Below are positions 48,519-60,531 of a stretch of DNA of 64,000 nucleotides, piece by piece. Both the position numbers and the translations under genes were made by a program. Numbering within the stretch: the stretch's first letter is position 1; each line of letters opens with the position of its first letter. The notes below the pieces were generated by a model. The model was not told the DNA's origin and did not search any database. It saw only the letters and a program-made list of their open reading frames with translations. Origin of the DNA: Nymphalis io (lineage: Eukaryota > Arthropoda > Insecta > Lepidoptera > Nymphalidae); contig NC_065899.1 in assembly GCF_905147045.1 (NCBI RefSeq), positions 7,266,501 through 7,330,500 on the forward strand, given 5' to 3'.

Positions 48519-49164
48519 AAATAAATAAAATATGAAACAGCGTTATTTTTACTTTATTATAATATTTTTACTTTTTTACTACCTTTATATATTTTTCTTT
48601 ACGATATCTAGTAAAAGTCGTTTCGAAGTATGCAACTATCTTATGTAATGATTGGCTTACTTATAGTTTTATTTTACTAGGTTCCGGCGCTATAAGACAT
48701 AAAAGGCCTGTAAACACTTTGATCAGTGGAGCATTATGTTTTTAGAAACCCGAACTCTCGAGCCTTATGTCTGTATACATAGTGACTACGTTTCCGAAGC
48801 AAAAAAATATTGACTTACATCGACAGATTATATTCGAAAAAAAAAATCTTTGACCGTCTTATAGAAATATTTTTCAGGTTTATTTGTAATATTAATAAGT
48901 TATAAAAATAAATATGAGACGAATAAGAATGGACGACGAACGACGCATTTATTAATATTTATAAATGTGGTTTACAAACGAATTGTTTTTATAGCATTTA
49001 AATTAATGCTTTATGTATATTAATCGATTATACAATATATTATGAAATAGATAAGACCTTATCCATTTTTATAGAAACAAACGAAGACACTTAATATTAA
49101 AAATAAATAAATTTCATTATTATTTAAAAGGATAGTAATACAATCGTAAAATAGTAATAGATTA
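48519..49164. other. AT-rich non-coding DNA
   Basis: Nothing recognised. Confidence 0.4.
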
Positions 49165-49500
49165 TCTATACTAATATAATAAATGCGAAGTAAGTTTGTC
49201 TGTCTGACTGTTTTCATGGCTAAACCACTGAAATTTGATGAAAATTGGTATTAAATAAGCTTAAACCCCAAGGATGATCATAGGCTATTTGCTTAAACAT
49301 AACATCCCCTTTTTTAACGCTGGAAATACGTTTCCCCCACGGGAACAGTGGGGGGGGGGAGTTTATGTTGGGCTCGCCAAGTGCGCCCCTAATAGAAACC
49401 AGCGGTACCCTTTCCGTCTTAACGAGGAGCGCCACGGGATCGCTTTCGCATGCTACCGTGACACTCTAACGGCCTACATAACATCCCCTGCCTAACACAC
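49165..49500 (+). mobile_element. Helitron-like element, long copy with GC-rich body
   Basis: Head TCTATACTAATATAATAAAT, GTCTGTCTGACTG, GCTAAACCACTGAAATTTGA and AAGCTTAAACCCCAAGGATG match the short elements. The body continues through AACGCTGGAAATACGTTTCC, a G9 run (49351-49359) and the 60-base block shared with 6001-6060. No hairpin 3' end seen. Opposed open frames at 49220-49495 are artefacts of the body. Confidence 0.65.
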
Positions 49501-50289
49501 GATTATTATTATTTATAAAAACTAGGTATACATAAATAACATACATTGTAACAAAGCAAATGATAAAATTCCGATTCCATCAGTCATGATAAGACAAAAA
49601 AAGAACAAATTTCAACATCATTATGAAAGAAATCTGTTCAAAATACCTAGGACTTTATTTGTAGAAACACAAGTTATATTTTACATACAGATTATTATGT
49701 ATGTTGAATGATACTGGAACATCCATTGTCTTTGAGCGCTATTAATACAGCAGAATACAGACGTCATCGTGCAGTGATATTTCCTGAATGTTCTAGATAA
49801 TTCCAGTTTCCGTCGGCATTAACTGGTTTCTATCGGGAAAAACAAGACAAAGTGCAGTGAAAGAGCACTTTGTAGCAGTTAAAGTAATTTTTTTATTATT
49901 TTATAAAGGTTTTGATGGCACCAATATTTAATTCGCGTATTTAAACAAATTATTTCTTTACATTTGTTCACTTATAAATAAATGTTAAATAGAATATAAT
50001 ATTTGGCTAGATATTTGTCACAGGCATGATTGCAATGCGAAATATTCTAACAAGCGCTTGTTACAAACCTATTGGAATTCTAGTTCACATCGATATATTA
50101 TTTTTACTAGCGAATATTGGTCCGGTTTAATCCGATAAAGGTTAGACTCAATTATTGATTATTGATAAAGGTCTGACTCAATTATTAACGGGTGTAATTA
50201 AAAGTTATTGATCGCATTTCTTTAAATTATAATTAAAAAATCTAATATATTTAGGACTAAACATAACTAGACATAGTCTAGTCTAGTTT
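49501..50289. other. AT-rich non-coding DNA
   Basis: No gene seen; holds the 30-bp duplication at 50134-50187. Confidence 0.4.
50134..50187. repeat. Tandem duplication, 30-bp period
   Basis: GATAAAGGTTAGACTCAATT at 50134 and GATAAAGGTCTGACTCAATT at 50164. Confidence 0.88.
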
Positions 50290-50299
50290 GTTGAAGCCC

Positions 50300-50515
50300 G
50301 GGTATGGCAATCCCAGTATTGTTGTGTCCTAATTTGAAAAATGAGTAAGCTGATGTATATAGACAATGTTCTACAGCTAAAAGGGACATAACATCTTAGT
50401 CTCCAAGGTTAGTGGCACGTTGACGATGTAAGAGATGGTTAATATTTCTTACAGTGCCTATGTTTATAGGCTACTTAATATCACGTGGTCTATTACCAGT
50501 CTGCCTAAAAAAAAG
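50300..50515 (+). repeat. SINE B, diverged copy
   Basis: CCCAGTATTGTTGTGTCCTA, AAAAGGGACATAACATCTTA, GTAAGAGATGGTTAATATTT and a short A-rich end follow SINE B order. Confidence 0.85.
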
Positions 50516-51729
50516 ATAGCTATTGCCTCTCATGCGTTATTTTAGTATCTTGCAAGGTTCGAATGAAAAGTTATTTTATACATAATTAAATTGATCTGGC
50601 AAGTACTCACCGATGCCTTTAACTTTATAATTACAATTTGACATAACTTAATTCTTATTATCTTTTTAAGCTACAAAGAGAATGAGATATAGATAAATCA
50701 ACTTCGAGACAGTAGTGTAATACACATAGTGTTTAAATCCGAAAGAAACCAACTTGCGCTAGCTGCCGCGTATCTTAAGCTCTCGCATAAGCAGCTGTAT
50801 ACGTCTAATTTTATTTATAATTACTTTCTTAAAGTTGCTTACTTACTTTAGTTCATAATGAAATATATTAGAGAAAGTGGAAACTATCGCAAAAGTAACA
50901 ATGAACATGAATGTTTTAATGACATTAGTTGAGGAATAATTAAATGCAATAACTTTAGAGGATTTTTTTGCAAAGCCCGTGTGTATGTATGCCAATAATC
51001 GTAGCAATCGGTTGAACGGAAGTTGATGTTGATGCGCCATCTAGTGGTGAGTCAAGATTGTATAAATAAAAATATAAAATAATTTATTTATTTTAGAAAT
51101 ACTTATTTATGTACTTCACTTAATATATTTAATAATAACATATTGCTATATTGTATGTGATTTAATAAAAATAAAATCAGTTTCAGAACGTCATTGGTAT
51201 TGTTTGGTAAAAAAGTTAAAAAAATAGTTTTCCCGCGCATATATAAAAAAAGGAGAACTGAACGATTGTCATCGAAATAACAATATATGATATTTTGTTT
51301 TAATTAAATTTAGAATATCTCATAAGTTATTATATTAAATATATTAAAATTAACAAATAATAAAATTTATTACTTCTACTGGTGTATTTATTAAGGATCT
51401 CCAACATAGGATAGAACACACTTACTAGTACATTACATCGTGGAATAATATTTTAAAATATGTGTGCTCTTTCAATTAAAGGAGACCACAGCAAGCACAT
51501 AAATAATGACTAAAGAAATTAAAAACATTATAAACTAAATGTTACATAGTGATACTCAATAAAACATAGGAACTATAAAAAAGGTAAACTACGGTTAAAC
51601 TAAGACTAAATTGTGCAAATGTGAGTTATGTGTTATAAAAAATAGCTTCAAAAAATTAAAATTAAAATAACAAGTAATAAAAAATAAAACCTTTAAACAA
51701 AAAAAAAAGCAAAACATAAAAAAAATAAA
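50516..51729. other. AT-rich non-coding DNA
   Basis: No gene seen; 51590-51730 is A-rich and may be the 3' UTR side of the adjacent LINE remnant. Confidence 0.4.
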
Positions 51730-51732
51730 ACA

Positions 51733-52500
51733 TTATGTATTAAGAAACAATTTTTTGAGATAATTTTTAAACTTAGTTAATTCTGAGGTATATATATCCA
51801 AGTCAGTGTGCTGTTTAGAAAGCGCATTATATAGCCTGCAAATCCTTGGCATAGCAGCATAGTGTCCAAGATTTAAATTGGATGTAAAAATATAAAAGTG
51901 ATTGTAAACGTTTCTACGAGGTAAGCGAGAAGGTTCATTAAGATTAATTTGTTTACGCAAGTCGCTACAGTCAAATGTTCCATTTATTATTTTATACAAC
52001 AAAAGCATGTCAGTTATTTTTCTTCTGGATTTTAGGGAGGTCATCTTATATTGCTGAAGCCGATTGCAGTAGGTAGGAATACTTTTAAGGTTAGATTTAT
52101 TGTATGACAGGTGGTAGAGAAAACGTTTTTGGATGCTTTCTAGTCTTTTAATGTATACGTAATAATGTGGGTTCCAGATTATACCGTTGTATTCAAGGAT
52201 GGGACGGACAAGCGTGATAAATAAATAATTTTGGTGGACGGCTTCTTAAAATCTTTGGCATTTCTTAAAATAAATCCTAACAATTTAAATCCTTTTGAAA
52301 CACTATTCAAGATATGCACATCATATCGTAGTTTAGTCTAGTATAATTTCAAGATCACGTACGTTATTTAATTAGTCAATCTGGATAGAATCTATGAAAT
52401 ATATGTTTGGTTTAAGTGTTTTATTTCGAGTAAATTGGACGTAGTGACACTCGTTGATATTGAGTGACATTTTATTTATATCATCAACACATTTGAGCTA
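51733..52500 (-). pseudogene. Jockey-like LINE reverse transcriptase, C-terminal third
   Basis: Intact stretch at 51733-52044 plus upstream sequence reads, across several breaks, LKCVDDINKMSLNINECHYV, LVRPILEYNGIIWNPHYYVY, IKRLESIQKRFLYHLSYNKS, YKMTSLKSRRKITDMLLLYK and NGTFDCSDLRKQINL. These match the post-catalytic region of jockey-group ORF2 (LNI-KC---F-R; LVR-ILEY-S-IW-P--; I--IQ--FL---; L--RR---D---LYKI). The catalytic FADD region is not included. Stops and frameshifts near 52260-52400 make it dead. Low GC, so relatively old. Confidence 0.85.
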
Positions 52501-54539
52501 TAATATATGACTTTTGAGTATTCTAAATTATACGACGGAAATGTCGTAGTAATTAATGCAAGCTAGAGGTAAAACCTGACTCATTCCATATTTGGCTGTA
52601 TATATAGTTCCATAGGATCTGGGAAGTTCATAATTAACAGGAAAATTAATTCGCCTGAAGCTTCCGTGCCACAATTGTACCGCTTTATTTGCACTTGAGT
52701 GATGATGCTTCATCTAATGCTATTAATTAAATCTATATACATATAAGTATGTATAATAATATTTTTGGATTGCTAAATGTTTTTTTATCCTGCAAATGTA
52801 TGTAGTATGTTAATGTATGTATGTATGTAGTATGCAAATGTATGCTACCATGTACTATCAGGAGATCGTTTAAAATAAGCAAATATATCGAATAGCATTC
52901 TAACTAAGGAGCAAAACATATAAAATATTAATGAGCATTAATGAAATCATACGGTGAAAACTATTATCGTATTTAAAGTTATGAAAATCATAAAATTAAA
53001 TTTCTACATTAAATATTGTAGCAATTCACTTTTTATTGATATGATTACTAACATGAATAATTTCAAACACGAAGAAGACGTACAAGCAACTCTCATTGAA
53101 AGTTTAGAAAGGATCGATACATCTATTTCGAGTATGTACTCGCATCTCTGAGTCGTTAGGGTAGTGTTGGGATCTGAACTAAAGTAATTATGTCATAGAA
53201 TTCTAACTTCGACCCAGCTACGCCGCGGACTATTGCATCATTGCTTTATTCGTGGCTCGACTTTTTGAGCTGAACTTTTCATACCTCACATCTACCAGTA
53301 TACGATATTTTTATGTTGCGCTTGTGCTTGAGTCACAGTTGGAAAATTGTGTCTTCATATCTCATAAGAATGAAATTCTATGCTCAGTAACAAGTAATTC
53401 CTTTAGGTGTAACGACTAAGTGAGTATGTCTTTTCTGGCATTACCATCACGGTATGGTCATTCAAATACAAAGTAGTGTTTTATATTGCGTCAATGAAAA
53501 TAATACTAAATATATGACAGGCTATGATAGTTTTCGGAGAATAGTCGTAAGAGATAAATTATTTGTGCAAAGTCCAGTAATTTGGTTATAGTTTCAGTGA
53601 ATAACGAACAAGTCACCCAGTTTTCCACTCTCTTTCTTTATATTTTTTTCTCTCTGTTTTATATATGATCTCTCCATTTTTATCTTACTCACATTGTGTA
53701 TGTAACAATCAATCGTATTAATGGACTTTATTTTTTGGAGTCGATTAAAACATTAACACCAACAGCTCTACCGATTATTTCTCTGTTATCAATAGTTCAA
53801 CAATTGCGAACATAATATGCTTTATAATCGCCAAAGTTATACGCATTAGAGACTTATTAGAGCGGGTTAGTTTGCTATTGCGGTTATGAAACTTTGATTT
53901 TGTATTCAATTGTATACATTATATACATATGTACATGGGGGTGTGACACAGAGTTGAAATTATTAAAAAAAGCAATAATTTTTTCAGTAATACTTATATA
54001 TTGTAATAAAATTATCTGTATGAGTTCCGAGCTACTAACAATTTCTTGATAGAAAAACACACTTATTTATAATTATAATATAACGGTGGATACGAAACAT
54101 TGGAATCAGTATGCTTATGATAGTCATTAAATCGACGAGGCATATAGAATGATATTTCAAAAACCAATGACAATAGTATCCTTGTCCTAGTTTATCTAGT
54201 TAAAATATCTACTCTTTATATACACTGAGTGAGAGGATTTACAACCTAGTAAAAGTAAGAAACTGTAACCGCATATTCAAGTTTATGTGATTGAAGTAAG
54301 AAAGCTCGTTAACAATAAGACAATTAATATTTTATTAACTTATTGCTCTTGAACCATATAGTAATTACATTAGGCGATGTTCAGATGTTTTTGTGCGAGT
54401 CATAATTAATCACAGTCTGATATTAGCCGACTAAACTTGGCTGCACGCCAACCGTCCATTGGGAGACTTTATACGAAGGCATACCGTATTGAAGCTGTTG
54501 TTGAAGATGTATAAAACGTCCAAAGTATTTAAAAAAATG

Positions 54540-54544
<5 letters not shown>
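52501..54544. other. AT-rich non-coding DNA
   Basis: No gene supported. Contains TGTATGTA-type repeats at 52797-52850. Confidence 0.4.
52797..52850. repeat. Imperfect TGTATG/TAGTATG tandem patch
   Basis: Repeated ATGTATGTAGTATG units with variation. Confidence 0.75.

Positions 54545-54582
<38 letters not shown>
54545..54582. repeat. (TA)n microsatellite, ~38 bp
   Basis: Longest pure TA run in the window. Confidence 0.95.
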
Positions 54583-54584
<2 letters not shown>

Positions 54585-56700
54585 ATAAAACTCTAAAAAT
54601 GTTAGATCTGATAAAATCAAAATGATTAGTATGAGTAATACTGCTTAAACCATAATAAGATTTTAAAAGTCATGTGTGGGTGCGAAGATAAACGTGAATA
54701 TATTTCAAGTCTAAGAACTCTGTCATATAAATATAATGTCTCCCTAGCCAATTAATGTGAACAGCAGTCAATCAAAGAGCAGACAACTGTGTGAGTGCAC
54801 TCTCTATTCTCTCGTACAGAATATGCGCAGAACCAGAGGCTTTCCACGCTTTTCGTAGCACGGGATTATGACAATGCCAACTTTTAGATTACTGCAACTG
54901 CTACTGAAATTTCTTGTCGGAAAAACTTTTATACTTTTAAGATCTCTATTTTTATTAAACGAACAGCCATCTTCATTAGATTAGATCGAAATCCAAAATA
55001 GCGATTTAAAAATGAACGTTTATTTAAGTTTAAATATTCTACCAAAAATCCATTTTACATTCAACATTAATCTTTTGTGAGAGTTAAATGAACAATGCTT
55101 CCATTTAATTCAACTCCTTGCAATAACAAAGGAAATTGTACGTCGGTTGAGCGTGTGGCATTACTCTCTATTGAGCTTGCTTTGCCGTGGACTCTTATAA
55201 GATTTGCTTAAAAATACTGCAGCTGTAATTATTTAAATTTTAAAAACATCACATTTTTATCATCATATTTTTATTAACAGGAAAAGTTGTATTCATAATA
55301 AATAAAATTATATAATTTTATACAATTATTTTTTTATTTTTTTAGTCTTAATTCTATACTCATAGCATTTACATCATAATAAGCACTGAAGTCAATTTGC
55401 AATTCTTAAATTTAGAATGTGATATTTAAATAAAAACAGAGAAGTTGCAAACTTAAATTATTATAATAAATTAATATAAATATTATCAACGTCAAATTAT
55501 AGTATGGCAAAACGAATTTCATATTAAACTTATTTTATATGATGCAAATATTTGCTTTTTAGCGGCTTGCGTTGACGTCACTCCTCTTGACAAAGGGACG
55601 TTGTAACTAATTGCACTTTGTTTCCCAAGAGAATTAATTATCATTCATTTGATGAATGATAGTTTTATATTTGTTAACAAGTCTTATGATTATTGTTTCA
55701 GTGTAATATTTTAAGATAAAATAACTGTTGGTACTTCCTTTACTTTAGTTTTATCTTTATTCTTTCCCCCTCTTAATGACATTATATTTTTACGATCAGA
55801 CATTTTAAGTAAGCACTTTTTTTCAATCTCTTTCTATACATACTAACTTACGGACCTGTCAACGAACAGCTCAAACTACTATATCAATCCATATTATCAT
55901 TTACTTTTATTATATAAACAACTATGTGCGATCGCAAGTCATAACACAATAAAATACAAAGGTATAATTTAGCACAGATAAATAAAAATAAAACAGTAAA
56001 AACAACTGTCAGTTGTCATAGAGAATTCAGTAAAAAACTCATTACTTAATCCTGAAAATGTTTTTGTTTTTATGGTCAAGAGAAACCTCGCAATCATAAT
56101 GTCGGAAGCACCTTTACTGCCGATTCCACAGCGAGACGCGCACCGTGTCTCTGCATATTCAGCACTTGGTTACATTCCATAAATTTAATATTTTGCAGCC
56201 GCTCGCGCCACAGACTATATAATGCAGTAGATTTATTGCTATGTGACATAATCTTTTGTGAGAACACGCGGTGAATATAAAACCTCAGTATTGTTCGAAG
56301 TTTAGGAGTAAAGTTATATGTTAACGTAACTAAAAATGAGATAAAAAATATATATAAATATTTTTTTAATTACATAAATATCTATGAAATATTTAGTTAA
56401 TATGTAAAAGAATGTCGTACCATTTTGTTAATATTAAAATAAAACTCTTTATATATAAAATGCAAGTTTTTACTTACTGATTATTATTAACGCACAGCTT
56501 AAGCTATATGGTAAAGAGACAATTATATTATAATTTGGAGCTAATCTCTGTTTTTTAATATAAAGCCACACGAATAAATATTTTTGTCTGAATTTAAGGG
56601 ACGGCGTTACACGTACATAAGTTTCAGCAATATCGTTTAAACGGCTGGACGACGGACATTGTTAGATATAAAAAAATAATCATATATATAATATACAGAT
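54583..56700. other. AT-rich DNA upstream of the receptor exon
   Basis: Probable intron of mAChR-A if the upstream exon lies beyond it. Holds a CRE-like site at 55573-55580 and a GC-richer patch with TATATAA at 56216-56222. No exon can be assigned. Confidence 0.35.
55573..55580. promoter_or_regulatory. CRE-like palindrome TGACGTCA
   Basis: Exact CREB/ATF consensus in a locally GC-richer patch about 2.1 kb before the receptor exon. Chance occurrence is possible. Confidence 0.25.
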
Positions 56701-56950
56701 AGTAACAGTAACAGCTTGTGAATTTCCCACTGCTGGGCTAAGGCCTCCGCTCCCTTTTTGAGGAGAAGGTATGGAGCTTATTCCACCACGCTGCTCCAAT
56801 GCGGGTTGGTGGAATACATATGTGGCAGAATTTCAATGAAATTAGACACATGCAGGTTTCCTTACGATGTTTTCCTTCACCGTTTAGCACGAGATGAATT
56901 ATAATCACAAATTAAGCACCTGAAAATTCAGTGGTACTTGCTCGAGTTTT
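56701..56950 (-). repeat. SINE A, copy lacking the tRNA-like head
   Basis: AGTAACAGTAACAGCTTGTG tail, GGCTAAGGCCTCCGCTCCCT, CCACGCTGCTCCAATGCGGG and TTTCCTTCACCGTTTAGCAC; stops at GGTACTTGCTCGAG before the B box. Confidence 0.92.
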
Positions 56951-57662
56951 ATGAAATATTATAAAATATATATTAGTCTTTTTTATTCTTTACATTGAAA
57001 GCACCGTACATACCTTATAAACAATTTGAAAATTATTGCAACTGCACATGTGATTTGAACTTATAATTCTCATGTCAGGGAACTATTGCTGTCAATTAAA
57101 CTAAACAGATGCTGCTATCTTAAATACGGCATATAATATGTCAAATAATAATATCTCCTGTATACAAATCGATAAGTCGATTTTTCAAGTCAGAATATTA
57201 ACTGAAATAAAAGATTGTCTTTATACTGATATATTTAGTCTGCGTTAACAGAATTGTGAATATAAGCAGTATTAACATTTATTTGCATCGAGTAAGGTTG
57301 GCCATAAACCGCGGACGCTAAATGCTGTAAGCGCTCTGTTTGGATAATTCAGTCAAGTAATTTTGGTAGAATATTGAAACAGAGATCGTGTAATTACATC
57401 ACTGAAAGTTAGGTTAAATTTTTCACTGTCTTTGTTTTAATAGCTTATAGTTGTGTGCATTGCGCTGTGATAACATGTATTTACATAAAGGTTTGGTTTC
57501 GAAATCATATTATTTCTTTGTATATCGTAAAAGTAGCTTAAAGGTAAAAGCTTACCTGCTAGGTAAAGGCCTTATCTGCCGGATGGATAAGGGTATGCTC
57601 CAAAGCTTAGCCTACTACACTGCACCACGTCGGTTATATATGTTTATTTATTTTCTTGTCTA
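56951..57662. other. Intron immediately before the mAChR-A exon
   Basis: AT-rich sequence leading to the branch point and acceptor. The 138-codon frame at 57451-57867 crosses the splice site in a different frame from the receptor and is not a gene. Confidence 0.5.
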
Positions 57663-57689
57663 TACTAATATGTGTATTCTTTGTTCCAG
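57663..57689 (+). other. 3' splice site (branch point and acceptor) of the mAChR-A exon
   Basis: A TACTAAT branch-point-like heptamer at 57663-57669 lies about 20 bases before a pyrimidine-rich run ending in TTCCAG at 57689. Directly after it, base composition changes from AT-rich to GC-rich. This implies at least one further exon upstream, so the gene's promoter is not here. Confidence 0.8.
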
Positions 57690-57758
57690 CCGGATCCGCT
57701 CTCGGTCGGCGAACGAGCCGCGGCGGAGCGGGGGCCGCGGGCTCGCAGAGTTGACGTC
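57690..57758 (+). other. Exon sequence upstream of first ATG (5' UTR or N-terminal coding)
   Basis: GC-rich segment between acceptor and first exonic ATG, open in the receptor frame and reading as a proline/arginine/alanine-rich peptide. Either 5' UTR, or coding continued from an unseen upstream exon. It includes a TGACGTCA palindrome at 57752-57759, overlapping the start codon. Confidence 0.6.
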
Positions 57759-58495
57759 ATGCTCATCGCTTCCAACCAAACAGCTAACCTCTCAGACCTG
57801 GTGCTCGGCCCCGACCTCCCAGCTAGCCCTTTCAGTCTCGCCCAGAAGATCGTCATCGCAATCATAGCCAGCGTCCTCTCCGTACTCACTGTCGTCGGCA
57901 ACTCCATGGTCATGATCAGTTTCAAGATCGACAAGCAGTTACAAACCATCAGCAACTATTTCCTATTCTCTCTCGCGGTCGCAGACTTCGCGGTCGGCTT
58001 GATATCCATGCCTCTCTTCACAATGTTCACGATATATGGATACTGGCCGCTCGGGCCACACGTGTGCGACACCTGGCTGGCGTTGGACTATCTAGCCTCA
58101 AATGCATCCGTACTTAATCTTTTAATCATAAGTTTTGATAGGTATTTTAGTGTGACGCGGCCGCTCACATACAGGGCTAAAAGGACTACACGCCGCGCGA
58201 CGGTAATGATAGGTGGTGCGTGGGGCTTCAGTTTGGTGTTATGGCCTCCTTGGATCTATGCGTGGCCGTACATAGACGGGGAGAGGAAAGTGCCCCCGCA
58301 CGAGTGCTATATTCAATTCATAGAGACAAATCAGTTTATTACGTTTGGGACGGCCATTGCTGCATTTTATGTGCCAGTGACAGTTATGTGTATATTATAT
58401 TACAAGATTTGGAGGGAAACAAAGAAAAGACAGAAGGATCTTCCAAATCTTCAAGGGGGAAAGAAGCACGATTCATCAAAAAGGTCAAATTCGAG
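57759..58495 (+). CDS. mAChR-A: Muscarinic acetylcholine receptor, A-type: exon encoding TM1-TM5 and start of third intracellular loop (partial)
   Basis: Class A GPCR of the plasma membrane that binds acetylcholine; the insect A-type is known to couple to Gq/11. Numbering from the ATG at 57759: the short N-terminus has two N-glycosylation sequons (N6, N10); TM1 about 30-54 carries N48; TM2 about 66-88 has the LAVAD motif with D76; C103 should pair with C183; TM3 holds the amine-binding aspartate D110 in WLALDYLASN and the DRY motif at 127-129; TM4 has W155; ECL2 contains ECYIQF; TM5 has P206. The loop opening RETKKRQKDLPNLQ closely matches insect mAChR-A as I recall it. The exon ends at a GAG/GTAAGA donor at 58495/58496, splitting a codon (737 nt, remainder 2). 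TM6 and TM7 are missing, so the gene is split inside loop 3. The frame is open back to the acceptor at 57689, so translation could start on an upstream exon; 57759 is the first ATG within the exon. The exon is far more GC-rich than its surroundings. Confidence 0.95.
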
Positions 58496-58501
58496 GTAAG
58501 A
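58496..58501 (+). other. 5' splice site ending the mAChR-A exon
   Basis: GAG/GTAAGA is a near-consensus donor. It falls after the loop-3 residues KRSNS. Without splicing, the reading frame meets TAA at once (58497-58499), so the splice is needed to make TM6 and TM7. Confidence 0.85.
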
Positions 58502-60531
58502 TCCTCTTCTAAGAAGTAAGTAGATTTAAATGTAATATATTATTTAAAAATAAAATGTAACATGTTAAAACGATTTCTATTCTATATCGATCATTAAGTT
58601 TTGTTGGTAAAGTTACGAAACTTAATCGTGGACGCGCAAAATCATTCCTCACAATCTGCAAGTTGCGGAATGGCCACAAAAACTTTTACTGTAATTTTGT
58701 TTGGCGTTTCTGTATGTAACCGAATATTGAATTTGTATTCTTTCTCGCTAACTTTAAGGTCTAGTTTTATTCGTCGTGGTTTTGTATTTATTTGCACAGT
58801 TTCCAACCGAACAGTCCCGCCCTAAGCCTGCAAAAGCTGAACGACGATAGTTTTTCTTAGAGTTTTTTCTTGACTTGTCTGTGAATATTTTCTTTTATAT
58901 TACTAAACTATTCGCCATATACTTATATATACTTGAGTTGCCAAAAAATAATATGTGTTCAAAATTAAATTAGGAGTTATCAGATTTTCAGATAAAAACA
59001 TGACTCTTTGCCATTCACAAAAAGATAATTCTAATCTTAAAAAAAATGTTTATATTCGGTATTGTAGAAAACCCATTGAACCCGAACTTACACGTTCAAT
59101 ATTATTAATACAAATTATAATAACAAACTTGTTTTTGTAGCTAAGTAGAAGCATATGAAAAAAAAAAACACGCATACAAAGGTGGGCTGTTATTGTTTTA
59201 CCAAAAATTTGAATAACGGTCAATTTTCATTTTGTACCAGTTTACTGTCAGCGAAAGAAATTATTAAAATTTATTTACCCTGTAACTAACATATAAATTT
59301 CCAACATTTAACAGTAAATTATAAAGTATATTTAGCTGAAGAAAAAAAAAAACAAATCTTAGGCGTACACTTGCTTAAAAATGAAATGTTGAAAACCGAC
59401 TTACATTAATATGCTATTTTCATGCGTGTATCCCTTAAATGCCACTATTATTATTATAGTTTATTTCTCATTTCACATTCTGACATTTTGTAATCATGTT
59501 CGGCGGTGAGGTTCGAATTTGTTCTAATAGTAAAGCTCTAAAGTATTGAGAGATTGGAGATTGACGTGACTACGTTAAAATTGTAATTGAACGTGAATTT
59601 CTAGACGTTTTATACGCCAAAAAGATTGTTTTTTCTTCCTATGTCTCCCTATATATAATCAAATGCATACAAACATAATAAACCCTAAAATTAAATTCTT
59701 CAAATCGAATTCTAGAACACTAATGTTTTTGCACAGACGTTAATTTCACTTTATTATGTTAATCGAGTCTGTCCAATTATCGTAATTGATATCGATATTT
59801 CGAATGAACTCGAATTAAAACAACTATCGAATGAATATTCATTTTAACTAACGAATAAAATAACAAGATATGGCGAGTAATTAATGATAACGATTTGAAT
59901 ATAGCTTTTTGTGGCAACTTCGTTTAATAAAATGCGAACTGTAATTATCTTTACTCTGAAATTGAAGTGTTAAGCAATTCTATATGTAACTTTTGATATT
60001 TTTGATTTTATAATGAAAACTGAAGAGTTTCGATTTTATAAATAAAGATCAAAATTCAATCAGCAATGAGGACTAAGAATGAAAATATCCATAATCAAAT
60101 TGTTTTCTAATTCATTAGACGGAATCATCTTGACTGTTCAGATCAATCTTCTTGTTATCTTCATTCTTCATGACACTGTCGAAATAATCTGTGATCAATC
60201 AGGACAAGTTAAAATTTTGTTTTGTCGTCTTGTAAAAATTTAGAAGATTACTATAAAATGGTTTATACTGTTACTATATTCAAGATTCACTCTACTTGCT
60301 TAGGGATAAAATAATTGTCTACGAGGCATTATTCAAAAGCGTATTTCAATATAAAATTGTTTCGTTATTTTCAAAATCAAATTTGAATATTTTTAATTAA
60401 TGTAATGAAATACAAGAAACATAAGAGTGGTCCTTTAGGCTTTAAATCACCGTCGGGTTAGGAGAGCAAATACTGAGGCAAAGCAGATGAAATCTGCGTA
60501 TATAGGTAAAGATTTAGGAAATTAATAAATA
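58496..60531. other. Probable mAChR-A intron, first part; no exon found
   Basis: AT-rich sequence after the donor. I looked for the TM6 block (an ILLAFI-TWTPYN type motif) and TM7 (NPMCYA type) and for loop-3 exons and saw none. The open frames at 58601-58825 and 58955-59140 resemble nothing recognisable. Confidence 0.5.

Noticed and set aside
49220..49495. Opposed 70-odd-codon frames with a shared ALLVKTERVPL peptide also at 5.8-6.1 kb
   Set aside because: The similarity follows from the shared repeat DNA; no start, codon or length evidence for a protein.
57451..57867. 138-codon + strand frame overlapping the receptor exon
   Set aside because: Crosses the splice acceptor and runs in another frame from the conserved receptor reading.
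57665..57955. 96-codon - strand frame over the receptor exon
   Set aside because: Mirror of the GC-rich receptor coding sequence; no motif of its own.
58220..58519. 99-codon + strand frame inside the receptor exon
   Set aside because: Out-of-frame shadow of TM4-TM5 coding sequence that reads through the splice donor.
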